31,239 bases of DNA from a virus, in IMG/VR virus record IMGVR_UViG_3300025162_000622, positions 1 through 31,239 of that record. One strand, given 5' to 3'. The position numbers were made by a program, and so were the translations under genes. The notes beneath the pieces are model-generated. The model was not told the DNA's origin. It was given only the letters and a program-made list of their open reading frames with translations, and did no database searches. Shown here one piece after another: positions 22,820-30,587 of the stretch (within the stretch, counting starts at the first letter, position 1; each line of letters begins with the position of its first letter).

Positions 22820-23788
22820 ACTAGCAACCTCGCTCTGGCTTCCGAATTCAACACCCCTACTCCTGTCACAGTGAAGGCAAGACTTCGAATTGGTCTTCCC
22901 GATGTCAGGTCAGACTTGTATTACGGGTGGGATGTCCTGGAGAGTCTGAGGGTGTTGGAGGACAAGTCTGTTCAGTGTGTGATGACGGGCCCTCCTTACT
23001 GGAGACTACGCTCCTACTTGAATTCACAGAATCCTTTGAAGAGTGGGGAACTAGGGTTGGAGTCAACACCTGAAGAATATGTCGAGAACCTAGTTCTGGT
23101 TTTCAGGGAGGTTCGGCGTGTACTCAAAGACAGGGGTACTCTTTGGGTGAATCTCGGGGATACCTATGTGAAGAAGGAACTTCAGCTTATTCCCTCTAAG
23201 GTGGCTGATGCCTTGTCAAAGGATGGGTGGTTTCTTCGAATGGACAATATTTGGAGAAAACTTGACCCCATGGGTGCTGGGAACATCAAAGATCGCACAA
23301 CATCAGCACATGAGCATGTCTATATGTTCGTGAAGAACACAGAAGATTATGCTTATTACAAGGATGCTATATCTGAAGACACCATTTCGGACAAGCTGCG
23401 GAATGATAAGTTCTGTGGTGTCAAGACACCTAAGCAGCATAGGGCACCTGGGGCTATCTATCGGGGCGGTAAAAGGAAGAAGAATTGTCTTTCTGTGTGG
23501 GACTTTCCTACGTCAAAATATAAGGGTTCACATCCTGCTCCTTTCCCTCCTGAATTGGCAGAAAGAGGGGTTCTTGCTGGCTCTGCCGTTGGGGATACTG
23601 TATTGGATTGCTTTAGCGGTAGTGGTACTACGGGTCTGGTGGCAAATTATTATGGTAGGGACTACATTGGTATCGACTTGAATCAAGAGTACCTTGATGA
23701 AGCTATGGTACGCATCAGAGGTCTGAAGCCCTGGAAAGAGAAGCCAGCCGGTGAGCCAGAGGATATGTCCGTGCTCGACTTGCTGTGA
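22817..23788 (+). CDS. DNA methyltransferase B, paralogue of A
   Basis: 323 residues from ATG 22817, preceded by AACAGAGGC; an upstream in-frame ATG at 22739 lies inside gene A. Motif IV is VMTGPPYW (G58-P59-P60-Y61-W62), and motif I is VLDCFSGSGTTG near residue 270, again beta-class order. It matches A along its length (LYYGxDVL; FREVxRVL; NLGDxY; SVWxxxTxxYKG; YIGIDLN), but lacks A's zinc-ribbon-like insertions. The start of motif IV is Gly instead of Ser/Asp. The C-terminus is MSVLDLL, like MSVLSLLGE of A. Tandem duplication followed by divergence is the simplest explanation, possibly giving two target sequences. Confidence 0.9.
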   Translation: MTSNLALASEFNTPTPVTVKARLRIGLPDVRSDLYYGWDVLESLRVLEDKSVQCVMTGPPYWRLRSYLNSQNPLKSGELGLESTPEEYVENLVLVFREVRRVLKDRGTLWVNLGDTYVKKELQLIPSKVADALSKDGWFLRMDNIWRKLDPMGAGNIKDRTTSAHEHVYMFVKNTEDYAYYKDAISEDTISDKLRNDKFCGVKTPKQHRAPGAIYRGGKRKKNCLSVWDFPTSKYKGSHPAPFPPELAERGVLAGSAVGDTVLDCFSGSGTTGLVANYYGRDYIGIDLNQEYLDEAMVRIRGLKPWKEKPAGEPEDMSVLDLL

Positions 23789-23790
23789 AA

Positions 23791-23806
23791 GAGTAACAGA
23801 GGCATG
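23791..23806 (+). promoter_or_regulatory. Shared leader/RBS, copy 2
   Basis: Identical to the 16-mer at 22804-22819 (GAGTAACAGAGGCATG), here ending in the ATG of the SbcD-like gene. The identity may be a relic of the methyltransferase duplication, carried in with the second copy. Confidence 0.6.
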
Positions 23807-24877
23807 GACTTCGATGAGCTTCTAGCTGGACTCAGTGTAGATCACGCACAGATATTGGAGAAGTCAAGACCGAGACCTGTTACCCTGGTATGGAGAACTG
23901 ACATCCATCTATCTGACTATGCTCCCCAGTCTAGGTTGGATAACTGGACGGATACAATTCTGGAGAAGATCCGTCAAGTAGGGCAGATTGCCTGTGAGGT
24001 ACAGGCTGATGCCGTGATTGATGGTGGAGATTTCTTCTCAATCAAGTCTCCAACCAAGAACTCTCACTCATTGGTCCGTCAAGCCATCGAAGCTCACAGG
24101 GGTTACCCATGTCCTGTGTATGCCACCGTTGGGAACCATGACTGCATCTACGGGAATTATAGTTACCTTGACCAGCAACCTCTGGGGGTGCTTTTTGCCT
24201 CGGGAGTGTTCAAGAGGTTGTATGACCAGCATGAGGCTAGGTTCCTGGGGTCGGATGGGACAACTGTCAGGGTAGTTGGCATCCCTTACCATGGAGCCAA
24301 ATATGACATGTCCAGGTTCACTGACCTCAAACGGGATGGTGAGGATTACTTGATGGTAGCTGCTCACCTACTAGCTTCCAGAGTAGGGGGTTCACTCTTT
24401 GAGAGTGAGGATGTCCTCAAGTATGCAGACCTGGAGGCAGTACCGGCAGACGTGTTCAGTTTCGGTCACTGGCATAAGAACCAGGGTATCTATGAAATTC
24501 CCAATAGTGACAACATTGATACCTTTGGTTTGGGCAGGAAGATTATCAACATAGGTTCCCTGTCTCGGGGGTCTATCTCTGAGGATGACACAACCCGTAT
24601 TCCGAGTGTAGCCATCCTACGCTTCTACCCTGAAGGGGTAGTGGTAGAGGAGAGGAGACTGGTAGTATCTCCTGCCGAGAAGGTCTTTGATCTTGCTGGC
24701 AAGAATTACGATGAACTCAAGAAGGTCGCAACCGATGAGTTCATGGACAAGTTGAACACGTCTCTTACCAGAGACAATCAGAGACCCCTCCAGGATATCA
24801 TCAGGGATATGATTCTTCCTGAAAATGTCCGTGAGAGACTCTTGGTATACTTGGAGAAGGCACGGCCGAATCCGTGA
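23804..24877 (+). CDS. sbcD: SbcD/Mre11-like nuclease
   Basis: 357 residues, ATG start. Metallophosphoesterase motifs: RTDIHLSD with D33 and H35, DGGDFF, GNHDC, VAAHLL and FGHWHKN. Length and motif order fit the SbcD/Mre11 nuclease, which pairs with the SbcC/Rad50 ATPase to process DNA ends and hairpins. The C-terminal part after about residue 280 is a charged cap-like region (VVVEERRLVVSPAEKVF, DELKKVATDEF). Both halves of the Rad50-like ATPase are nearby, at 20182 and 27272. The N-terminus MDFDELLAGLS resembles the short hydrophobic/acidic tips seen at other termini in this cluster. Confidence 0.88.
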   Translation: MDFDELLAGLSVDHAQILEKSRPRPVTLVWRTDIHLSDYAPQSRLDNWTDTILEKIRQVGQIACEVQADAVIDGGDFFSIKSPTKNSHSLVRQAIEAHRGYPCPVYATVGNHDCIYGNYSYLDQQPLGVLFASGVFKRLYDQHEARFLGSDGTTVRVVGIPYHGAKYDMSRFTDLKRDGEDYLMVAAHLLASRVGGSLFESEDVLKYADLEAVPADVFSFGHWHKNQGIYEIPNSDNIDTFGLGRKIINIGSLSRGSISEDDTTRIPSVAILRFYPEGVVVEERRLVVSPAEKVFDLAGKNYDELKKVATDEFMDKLNTSLTRDNQRPLQDIIRDMILPENVRERLLVYLEKARPNP

Positions 24878-24887
24878 TGAGGCAACC

Positions 24888-25838
24888 GTGAGAAGATTGT
24901 ACTGGTCTACCCTTGAGACCTATGAGGCTTGTCCCCGCAAGCTTCTGTGGTCCTGGGGTGTTGACAACATTGATGTCGGGGGTGGTCCTGGAAAGCCGAA
25001 GCCTTCTCCAGTGAAGTCGTCGGAGCACCATGCCTTCATGGGCACTGTGCTTTCAAAGGTGATCGAACACCTGTACAATGATGAGCTCTGGAGAGACCCC
25101 AAGAATCTAGCAGAGAAGATCCGAGAGGTTACACACAAGGAGTTCATCTTCTGTCAGAACGGTAGGTATATCGACTGGCAACACACTCCCCCTAGAAGTG
25201 AACTTCTGGACATTTGTTTGAAGGGTGCCCTTGGTTACCTCTCTACCATGAAGCACAACAAGCTTCTGGGTACCTATGCTCGGTCGGAGGTAGATTTCAC
25301 AGGGAAGGTGGGGGACTATTATCTAGCAGGACGCCCAGACATTGTGATCCGTAGGGAGGACACAGGGCTTATGATCCTGGATGGTAAGAACTCACAGAAT
25401 CCAGGTAAGTACACCAACCCTGACCAGTTGAGATGGTATGCTCTCTGTCACAAGCTGGTGACTGGGGAAGTACCTAACAGAGTTGCCTTTGTCTACTTCA
25501 GGTTCCCCTACGGGAAGCCCCCAGAGGGGCAGGACCCGGCAACGTGGACGGGTCTTGTAGAAGTATCCTTTGACATGGAATCCCTGGTTCTTTTGCAGAA
25601 GCGTGGGTTGGCTACGTTCGAAGCAATTTCCAACCATCAGTTTGAGCCCACTCCTACTTCCGATGCCTGTCACTTCTGTGACTACCAGACGGTGTGTGAT
25701 GCCAGGGTTGAACAGAAAGCAGCCAGGGCACGAAAACCCCGTGGTTCTGAACCTGCACAAGAGGGTACATTGAGTAGCCTTCTGGATGAGACTCAGGGAA
25801 TTTTGACCTTTGGTTTTGAACGTCCAAAGGGTAAGTAG
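24888..25838 (+). CDS. Cas4/RecB-like PD-(D/E)XK nuclease with Fe-S cysteines
   Basis: 316 residues from GTG 24888, ten bases after the SbcD stop and preceded by GAGGCAACC; ATG 24825 is in frame but lies inside the upstream gene. Nuclease motifs: GRPDIVI with D151, LMILDGKN with D165 and K167, and DQLRWYAL with Q180 (the QxxxY motif). Cysteines are C15 (YEACPRK) and C261, C264, C270 (CHFCDYQTVC), the one-plus-three pattern of Cas4 and AddB 4Fe-4S nucleases. Phage Cas4-like enzymes act as ssDNA exonucleases in recombination. No CRISPR array or Cas1 is present, so a replication/recombination role is likelier than adaptation. An 'SSLLDE' patch lies near the C-terminus. Confidence 0.88.
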   Translation: MRRLYWSTLETYEACPRKLLWSWGVDNIDVGGGPGKPKPSPVKSSEHHAFMGTVLSKVIEHLYNDELWRDPKNLAEKIREVTHKEFIFCQNGRYIDWQHTPPRSELLDICLKGALGYLSTMKHNKLLGTYARSEVDFTGKVGDYYLAGRPDIVIRREDTGLMILDGKNSQNPGKYTNPDQLRWYALCHKLVTGEVPNRVAFVYFRFPYGKPPEGQDPATWTGLVEVSFDMESLVLLQKRGLATFEAISNHQFEPTPTSDACHFCDYQTVCDARVEQKAARARKPRGSEPAQEGTLSSLLDETQGILTFGFERPKGK

Positions 25839-25849
25839 GGTAGAATTCA

Positions 25850-26110
25850 ATGGACTACAGAGAGCGATTGGAAGCCCTTCTGAAACGAAGGGATGAAGCC
25901 GCTGCCAAGATCCAACGTCTTCGTGGACGTTTGGAAGAGGCAGAAAAGAATCTCTCTACGATTGAGGCCGAGTGTCGAGCCAAGGGTCTTGATCCTGAGA
26001 AGTTGGATACGATCCTGGCTGCACTAGAGAGTAACCTAGAGCAAGCCTTGGTTGAGATGGAAAGTACAATCAAGGCGGCTGAACTCGCACTGGTCAAGTA
26101 CAACCTGTAA
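25850..26110 (+). CDS. Small coiled-coil protein
   Basis: 86 residues, ATG start 11 bases after the nuclease gene and with AGGGTAG upstream. The entire chain is charged helix: LEALLKRRDEAAAKIQRLRG, a turn at AKGLDPEKLD, then LAALESNLEQALVEMES. This is a helical hairpin, similar in shape to a short piece of an SMC-type coiled coil. It has one Cys and no CxxC, so it is not the missing zinc-hook half. It is just upstream of the sliding-clamp gene and 1.2 kb before the Rad50-like C-terminal half. Function unknown; it could bridge the split Rad50-like protein, which is speculation. Confidence 0.8.
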   Translation: MDYRERLEALLKRRDEAAAKIQRLRGRLEEAEKNLSTIEAECRAKGLDPEKLDTILAALESNLEQALVEMESTIKAAELALVKYNL

Positions 26111-26119
26111 GGTGGAACC

Positions 26120-27268
26120 ATGAAGTTTTCGATCCTCAAGACTGATCTGGAATCTGGTCTCAAAGTCGCATCTGCAACGGTGTGTTCTAGTGGGAGTGAT
26201 ATCACTACCCATTATCTCTTCCGGCCTGATGCCAAGTTCCCGGACTATATTGAGATCCTCTCGCAGAATGCCAGAGTGTTCTCTGTGAGCCCCGTGAAGG
26301 TGAAGTTTGATGGTGAAGAGCGTTCTGTCTTCACCATCGAAGCCAAGAGGCTCGGCCAGCTTCTTTCGGCAGTCAAGTCCGACACTCTCGAATTTGACGT
26401 GAATGCCGAAGGGGAAGTGAAGGTCACGGTTGCCAGAGGTTCCAACCTCTTCTCTAGCCTGGACCCCAATAACTTCCGATGGGAAGAACTAGCTTCTCAG
26501 GGCACTGTGACTGCCAAGGTTCCTGCTAGGAGGCTCCATGATGCTCTTACGGTAGCCAAGCAGTTCGTCTCAGACCAGGAAGCCAGGGCACCCCACCTGT
26601 GCGTAGCAGAGTTCAGGAATGGATGCCTGTACTCGACGGATCAAGCTGCGGTGTCTGTGGTGAGAGTTCCTGGGATGGAGAACTCCAAGCTCCGTCTCCA
26701 CAACAAGGACATCTCCCCTATCATCTCCTTCTTGGCTACCTTCAAGGATAAGGAAGAAGTAGAGGTCATTGAGTGTGAACGTGCCGTAGTTTTCCGCAGG
26801 GAGGATCAGGCACTCACTGGGTCCATGCTATTCCAGTCAAAGTTCCCGGATTTGGCGGTGGACTGGAACATCGAGGATGATCATTGGTGGGATGTTTCCA
26901 AGTCTGACGTGAAGGAAGGCGTTGACTTCTTGGTAGCAGGAGCCAAACAGGACGATAACCGTCTTGTCCTGGAGGCTATCTCTGATACTGAGGTCAAGCT
27001 CAGGATGAAGTCTGTAGCTGGCAAGGATATCTATGTGTCTGCCAAGCTCACTGGCAGGGGTGACAAGACGGGGATCACCAATACCCTTCCTGAAGGTGGC
27101 TTCCCTCTGGCTCATACCTACCTCATCAACGTCCTGTCCTATTACAAGGATGACAAGGTGAGAGTGGGCATCACGGCAAAGAACAAGGGTGGTTGGGTCC
27201 GTCTCAAGGATACTAGGGATGGGAATGACTACCTGATCATCCTTGCATGGCTGGTTGCCAAGGCATAG
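26120..27268 (+). CDS. dnaN: DNA polymerase sliding clamp (DnaN-like)
   Basis: 382 residues. ATG is preceded by GGTGG. MKFSILKTDLESGLKVASATV is a typical DnaN start (first helix of domain I). Three repeated alpha/beta domains fit the length, close to the bacterial 366-380. VPARRLHDALTVAKQFVS begins domain II, and HTYLINVLSYYKDDKVRVGIT in domain III corresponds to the usual YLxDAL segment. The C-terminus WVRLKDTRDGNDYLIILAWLV replaces the classical (I/M)PM(R/K)(L/I) ending. The dimeric ring tethers the polymerase to DNA and would be loaded by the DnaX, delta and delta'-like proteins encoded here. No polymerase gene lies in the window. Confidence 0.85.
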   Translation: MKFSILKTDLESGLKVASATVCSSGSDITTHYLFRPDAKFPDYIEILSQNARVFSVSPVKVKFDGEERSVFTIEAKRLGQLLSAVKSDTLEFDVNAEGEVKVTVARGSNLFSSLDPNNFRWEELASQGTVTAKVPARRLHDALTVAKQFVSDQEARAPHLCVAEFRNGCLYSTDQAAVSVVRVPGMENSKLRLHNKDISPIISFLATFKDKEEVEVIECERAVVFRREDQALTGSMLFQSKFPDLAVDWNIEDDHWWDVSKSDVKEGVDFLVAGAKQDDNRLVLEAISDTEVKLRMKSVAGKDIYVSAKLTGRGDKTGITNTLPEGGFPLAHTYLINVLSYYKDDKVRVGITAKNKGGWVRLKDTRDGNDYLIILAWLVAKA

Positions 27269-27271
27269 CTC

Positions 27272-27901
27272 GTGGGCGATGCCACGGTACATCTAACTTC
27301 TCTGGCTTCCCGTATTCAGGGAAGGCGAGACCTTATCCGGCAGTCCGTTGTGGTGACCCGAAGCACCATCCGACAGTTGGAATGGGACATAGAGGAGCTA
27401 GACTTAGTAGCCGTGGCACTTCGGGCCCTCTTGGATGCCGAAGTCCTGGATGCTGTGAAAGTGGTAGAGACCCTCCAGACCGAGGGACTGCGTACTGTCT
27501 TCCATGATCAGGACATCTCAGTTCGGGCCGAAGTGGAAGAACTTAGGGGGAAGATATCGGTCAACCTTGTTACCCATCAGGTCAAGGATGGACAGATCAT
27601 CGAGGGTGCCAGTATAGATGGTTTTGGTGGGGCAGTTTCCACTGTCCAATCAATCCTTCTTCGGCTCATTGTGATCCGTCAACGGGGGTTGCGTCCAGTG
27701 CTCTTCCTGGATGAGACTCTCCCTGCTTTCGATGATAGGTATGTCACGGACATGTCTAGGTTCTTACAGTCTCTTTGTCATAAACTAGGAGTAGACCTTC
27801 TTCTTGTGACGCACAATCCTGCCCTGGTGGAGGCTGCGGATAAGGCATACAAGATCAGTAAGCTAGGGAGTGCAGCTACATTCAAAGAGGTTACCCGATG
27901 A
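27272..27901 (+). CDS. Rad50/SbcC-like ATPase, C-terminal half
   Basis: 209 residues, GTG start three bases after the clamp stop. Residues 1-95 are a short coiled coil (RIQGRRDLIRQ, EWDIEELDLVAVALRALLD). GASIDGFGGAVSTVQSILLRL (113-132) is the ABC signature helix, with FGG in place of SGG. PVLFLDETLPAFDD (142-155) is Walker B with the catalytic Glu and D-loop. LLLVTHNP carries the H-loop His. These complement the Walker A lobe of 20182-21399, giving a two-chain Rad50. This half has no CxxC and only a short coiled coil, so it cannot form a symmetric zinc hook with the other half in the classic way. Confidence 0.85.
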   Translation: MGDATVHLTSLASRIQGRRDLIRQSVVVTRSTIRQLEWDIEELDLVAVALRALLDAEVLDAVKVVETLQTEGLRTVFHDQDISVRAEVEELRGKISVNLVTHQVKDGQIIEGASIDGFGGAVSTVQSILLRLIVIRQRGLRPVLFLDETLPAFDDRYVTDMSRFLQSLCHKLGVDLLLVTHNPALVEAADKAYKISKLGSAATFKEVTR

Positions 27902-28386
27902 TGACCGAGAGAGAGTGGGCAATGTTCCTTGCCAAACTCAATGATTTGATGGTTGGGTGGAGGGTCGTGAAGGTAGAGAAGGGTGAAGGTAGTGAGACTG
28001 TGTGCTCCTTCACTGTCATCAGGGGTAGCACACAGAAGAAGTTTGATCTTGGGGCAACGGACCTAGGATGTTGGGTAGGCCCAATCAAGACCATATCTTG
28101 TGGTAGGGATCTATATGACAATTTTGAGTCTCTCATCAGTGATTTGAGAACTTACCTTGATGGTTTCGACCCTGAGAATGATGAGAACCCTTTGATACCC
28201 GTGGAAGATGTGAAGAGACGATATCTCGGGTTCAAGTGCAAGAAGTCCGGTCTTGAGTGGTGGGCCACTTTTGTAGCTATCAAGAATTCATCCTGGTCTA
28301 AAGTGATGAGTACTCCTGATAGCAGACTCAAGGTAATGAACCTTCTTTTCCGAGACCCTTCTCCGTCCCCTGAGAAGATCACATGA
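27898..28386 (+). CDS. Unrecognised 162-residue protein
   Basis: The ATG overlaps the previous stop (ATGA) and its stop overlaps the next start (ATGA), so it is translationally coupled on both sides. The protein is mixed alpha/beta by eye (WRVVKVEKGEGSETVCSFTV, RRYLGFKCKKSGLEWWATFV), acidic in the middle (DPENDENP), with three scattered cysteines and no clear motif. No membrane segment. I do not recognise it. Confidence 0.75.
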   Translation: MMTEREWAMFLAKLNDLMVGWRVVKVEKGEGSETVCSFTVIRGSTQKKFDLGATDLGCWVGPIKTISCGRDLYDNFESLISDLRTYLDGFDPENDENPLIPVEDVKRRYLGFKCKKSGLEWWATFVAIKNSSWSKVMSTPDSRLKVMNLLFRDPSPSPEKIT

Positions 28387-28856
28387 AGACCGAATCCCAG
28401 ATACGGCATAAACTCCAACAGGTGAAGTACCGTCACCTGAAGAGGGAGATCCGTACCGGGGTATCCCGCAAGCCTTGTAACTGCATGAACAATGGTCTTG
28501 TGAACATGGAGAATGGGTCCACTATAGGGGTATGTCTCCTTGGGGCGGTACAACCTGGGGATTGGCAAGGGATTCTATGTGATGAATCCAGAGGGGGCCT
28601 TCGGGTTGCCGAGGGATGTGCTGAATTCTGTCCATTGCGTACTCCCGAAGGTATCCGTCAGGAGTTTGATAACTTCTTGAAGCATAGCTCTAGGGCTGTG
28701 ATTGCGGAACAGTACCCAGACATAGCTGCAATCTTGTGGGTACTGGATGAGGAAGTAGACTCTACGGGAGCCGAAGACTTGGATATTCAAGAAGAACTCC
28801 CCAAAGGGGTAGTAGTGGATGTCAAGGTAATCCCTTCCCCGTATGAGAATGAGTAA
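28383..28856 (+). CDS. Unrecognised Cys-rich protein, possible metal binder
   Basis: 157 residues, ATG start coupled to the previous stop. A basic N-terminus (RHKLQQVKYRHLKREIRTG) is followed by cysteines in the order PCNC, GVCLL, ILCDE, GCAEFCPL. The CxC, two single Cys and CxxxC pattern could hold zinc or an Fe-S cluster. The C-terminal third is acidic (DEEVDSTGAEDLDIQEE). Family unknown. It lies in the coupled block leading to the primase. Confidence 0.75.
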   Translation: MKTESQIRHKLQQVKYRHLKREIRTGVSRKPCNCMNNGLVNMENGSTIGVCLLGAVQPGDWQGILCDESRGGLRVAEGCAEFCPLRTPEGIRQEFDNFLKHSSRAVIAEQYPDIAAILWVLDEEVDSTGAEDLDIQEELPKGVVVDVKVIPSPYENE

Positions 28857-28859
28857 GCC

Positions 28860-29375
28860 GTGGCTGATTTCTTACCCACCATCCAAATGCCTATCAAGAG
28901 GGAACCTCTTTTCATGGAGTTCCCTGTCAATCCTGAGTCAGCCCCTTTCCTGATAAGTTCCACCCGTAGTGTCCTCTGGATTGAAAGGGCACATGATGGT
29001 CGAGTCAGGGTTGCAGCCCGTAAAGTTGAGGGGAATTCCCTCATGTTGGAAATTGTTCGGGCTGTACAGAAGCGTGGAGCCGAAGAGGCTTGGGGCAACA
29101 GTTTTCCCCTTACTATGGAGGGTTTCACCCAGGCCAAGGACTACCTGAGTTACTTCGGTATACCTGAAGTAGAAGTTCTCTTGAACGCCGAGAATGACTT
29201 GTGGGAGGCACAGCAAGGTCCAGTCAGGACGTTGATCCCGTGGCTCCCTGCGGGGCTTGGTGTGGTTGTCCCTCTGGACCGTGCCTATCTAGGTTTCCAG
29301 TCTCGTACCCCAGCTAATAGGCTCCTAGCCCTGGTTCACAACCCCAGCCGGGGTATGGCAATTCTGGGGATCTAG
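28860..29375 (+). CDS. Unrecognised 171-residue protein
   Basis: GTG start four bases after the previous stop. The chain has alternating beta-strand-like and helical parts (SVLWIERAHDGRVRVAARKV, LMLEIVRAVQKRGAEEAWG) and ends with a hydrophobic stretch (LLALVHNPSRGMAILGI) that is too short for a confident membrane segment. No motif is recognised. It ends two bases before the primase start, so it is likely co-expressed with it. Confidence 0.75.
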   Translation: MADFLPTIQMPIKREPLFMEFPVNPESAPFLISSTRSVLWIERAHDGRVRVAARKVEGNSLMLEIVRAVQKRGAEEAWGNSFPLTMEGFTQAKDYLSYFGIPEVEVLLNAENDLWEAQQGPVRTLIPWLPAGLGVVVPLDRAYLGFQSRTPANRLLALVHNPSRGMAILGI

Positions 29376-29377
29376 TC

Positions 29378-30091
29378 ATGGAAGCGTGGCTTCTGGCTGC
29401 TCTCAGGACGTGTGGCCTGGGTGAGAATGTTGAGGCTTATGTTCTCTCCAGGGGTACCTCTGAGAAACAGATGGGGGAGTTGGGGCTGGTGGAATGGACA
29501 GCCCCTTCGGTAGCTGCCCCTGATGCCGAGTTTCGGGAACGCTATGGCTCTTGTGGAGAAAAGCTCAACGGGAGGCTGATCTATCCCTTCTGGTCTCCCC
29601 ATGGGAAGCTTCTTGGGGTTGAAGCCCGATCTATCACTGAGAAGAAGGTGACTAGCTTTCGGCTTCTCTTGAGTAACTGGAACCCAGCTTGGCTGGGGAT
29701 CAACACGGGGATGACTGCTATATGGGAAGGGGCAGACATCTGGATTGTAGAGGGCTTATTTGACTTGGTAGCTCTCAGGAGAGTTCTTCCTTCTGGTCAA
29801 GTGGTATTATCTTCCATGAAGGCTGGTTTGTCTAAGCACCATATCTCCTTCTTGTCTCGTTTCAGTAAAGGGACTGTTTGGGTAGCGTATGATAATGATG
29901 AGACAGGAAGGAAGATGACCTTTGGTTGCTTTGACCCAGCCAAGGGTATCTATCGGAAGGGTGCTCTACAGAAATTCAAGGAAGCCGGGGTGAGGGCTTC
30001 ACACTTTTCTTACGTTGGGGGTAAAGATCCTGGAGAGATTTGGTCTAGGGGTGGAGACACCGCTCTGAGACGTGCATTTGGACTGGAGTGA
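29378..30091 (+). CDS. TOPRIM primase, DnaG-like but short
   Basis: 237 residues, ATG start. NGRLIYPFWSPHGKLLGVEAR (about 63-84) is the DnaG segment preceding TOPRIM (R...P......G...G...R). IWIVEGLFDLVALRR gives the TOPRIM Glu (E125), and VWVAYDNDETGRK gives the DxD (D172, D174), the metal-binding residues of primase catalysis. GKDPGEIW is the conserved KDPxE-like motif. The usual N-terminal CHC2 zinc finger and C-terminal helicase-binding domain are absent, so the protein is about a third of DnaG length. The template-recognition zinc module may be on a separate protein; the Cys-rich product of 28383-28856 is one candidate. Confidence 0.85.
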   Translation: MEAWLLAALRTCGLGENVEAYVLSRGTSEKQMGELGLVEWTAPSVAAPDAEFRERYGSCGEKLNGRLIYPFWSPHGKLLGVEARSITEKKVTSFRLLLSNWNPAWLGINTGMTAIWEGADIWIVEGLFDLVALRRVLPSGQVVLSSMKAGLSKHHISFLSRFSKGTVWVAYDNDETGRKMTFGCFDPAKGIYRKGALQKFKEAGVRASHFSYVGGKDPGEIWSRGGDTALRRAFGLE

Positions 30092-30093
30092 AA

Positions 30094-30585
30094 ATGGCTG
30101 CATCATCAAGTGATCTGTGGGAAGCGGGACAGGACGTTCGGGAAATCATGCTCAAGCTGATTTCTCAGTACCATCCCCATCTGGCTCTGGTGGATAGCGA
30201 AATTGCTATCATCTTCAAGGCGAAGGCATCCAAGAGCAAGGGTCAGGTGGTTCTGGGTAGCCCCAAGAAGGCAGGAGCCATCCTGAAGGTTCTCGGCAAG
30301 GGTGAGTACAAGTTCATCTTGGAGATTGCAGCAGATGAATGGCAGTCTCTCTCTGATACACAGAGGATTGCTTTCATGGATCATCTTCTCTGCGGCTGCA
30401 AAGTCGAGGAGAATGAAGAAGATGGGACAATCAAGTGTTCCCTGGTGTCTCCTGATGTTCAGTTCTACTACCAGGAACTTGAGCGTCATGGTGACTGGAG
30501 ACCTCGTCCCCAGGAACAGGGTCAAGTCTCCATGTCTGTAGAGGAGATGTTGGGTAGCACCCCTACTCCTGAGACTGTCCCGTAG
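30094..30585 (+). CDS. Phage metallopeptidase-like protein with lost HExxH site
   Basis: 163 residues from ATG 30094, preceded by GGAG at five bases; a GTG at 30088 overlapping the primase stop is an alternative. The pattern (EIAIIFKAKASKSKGQVVLG; FILEIAADEWQSLSDTQR; IAFMDHLLCGCKVEENEEDG; SPDVQFYYQELERHGDWRP) matches the putative phage metallopeptidase family, which normally carries DHELxH. Here the segment reads D96-H97-L-L-C-G101: both the catalytic Glu and the second His are gone. The protein is probably a non-catalytic relative. The C-terminal tail SVEEMLGSTPTPETVP is acidic and disordered-looking. Confidence 0.75.
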   Translation: MAASSSDLWEAGQDVREIMLKLISQYHPHLALVDSEIAIIFKAKASKSKGQVVLGSPKKAGAILKVLGKGEYKFILEIAADEWQSLSDTQRIAFMDHLLCGCKVEENEEDGTIKCSLVSPDVQFYYQELERHGDWRPRPQEQGQVSMSVEEMLGSTPTPETVP

Positions 30586-30587
30586 TC

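Noticed and set aside
24888-25838. CRISPR adaptation role for the Cas4-like gene
   Set aside because: No repeat-spacer array and no Cas1 or Cas2 gene is visible; phage Cas4-like nucleases are common outside CRISPR.
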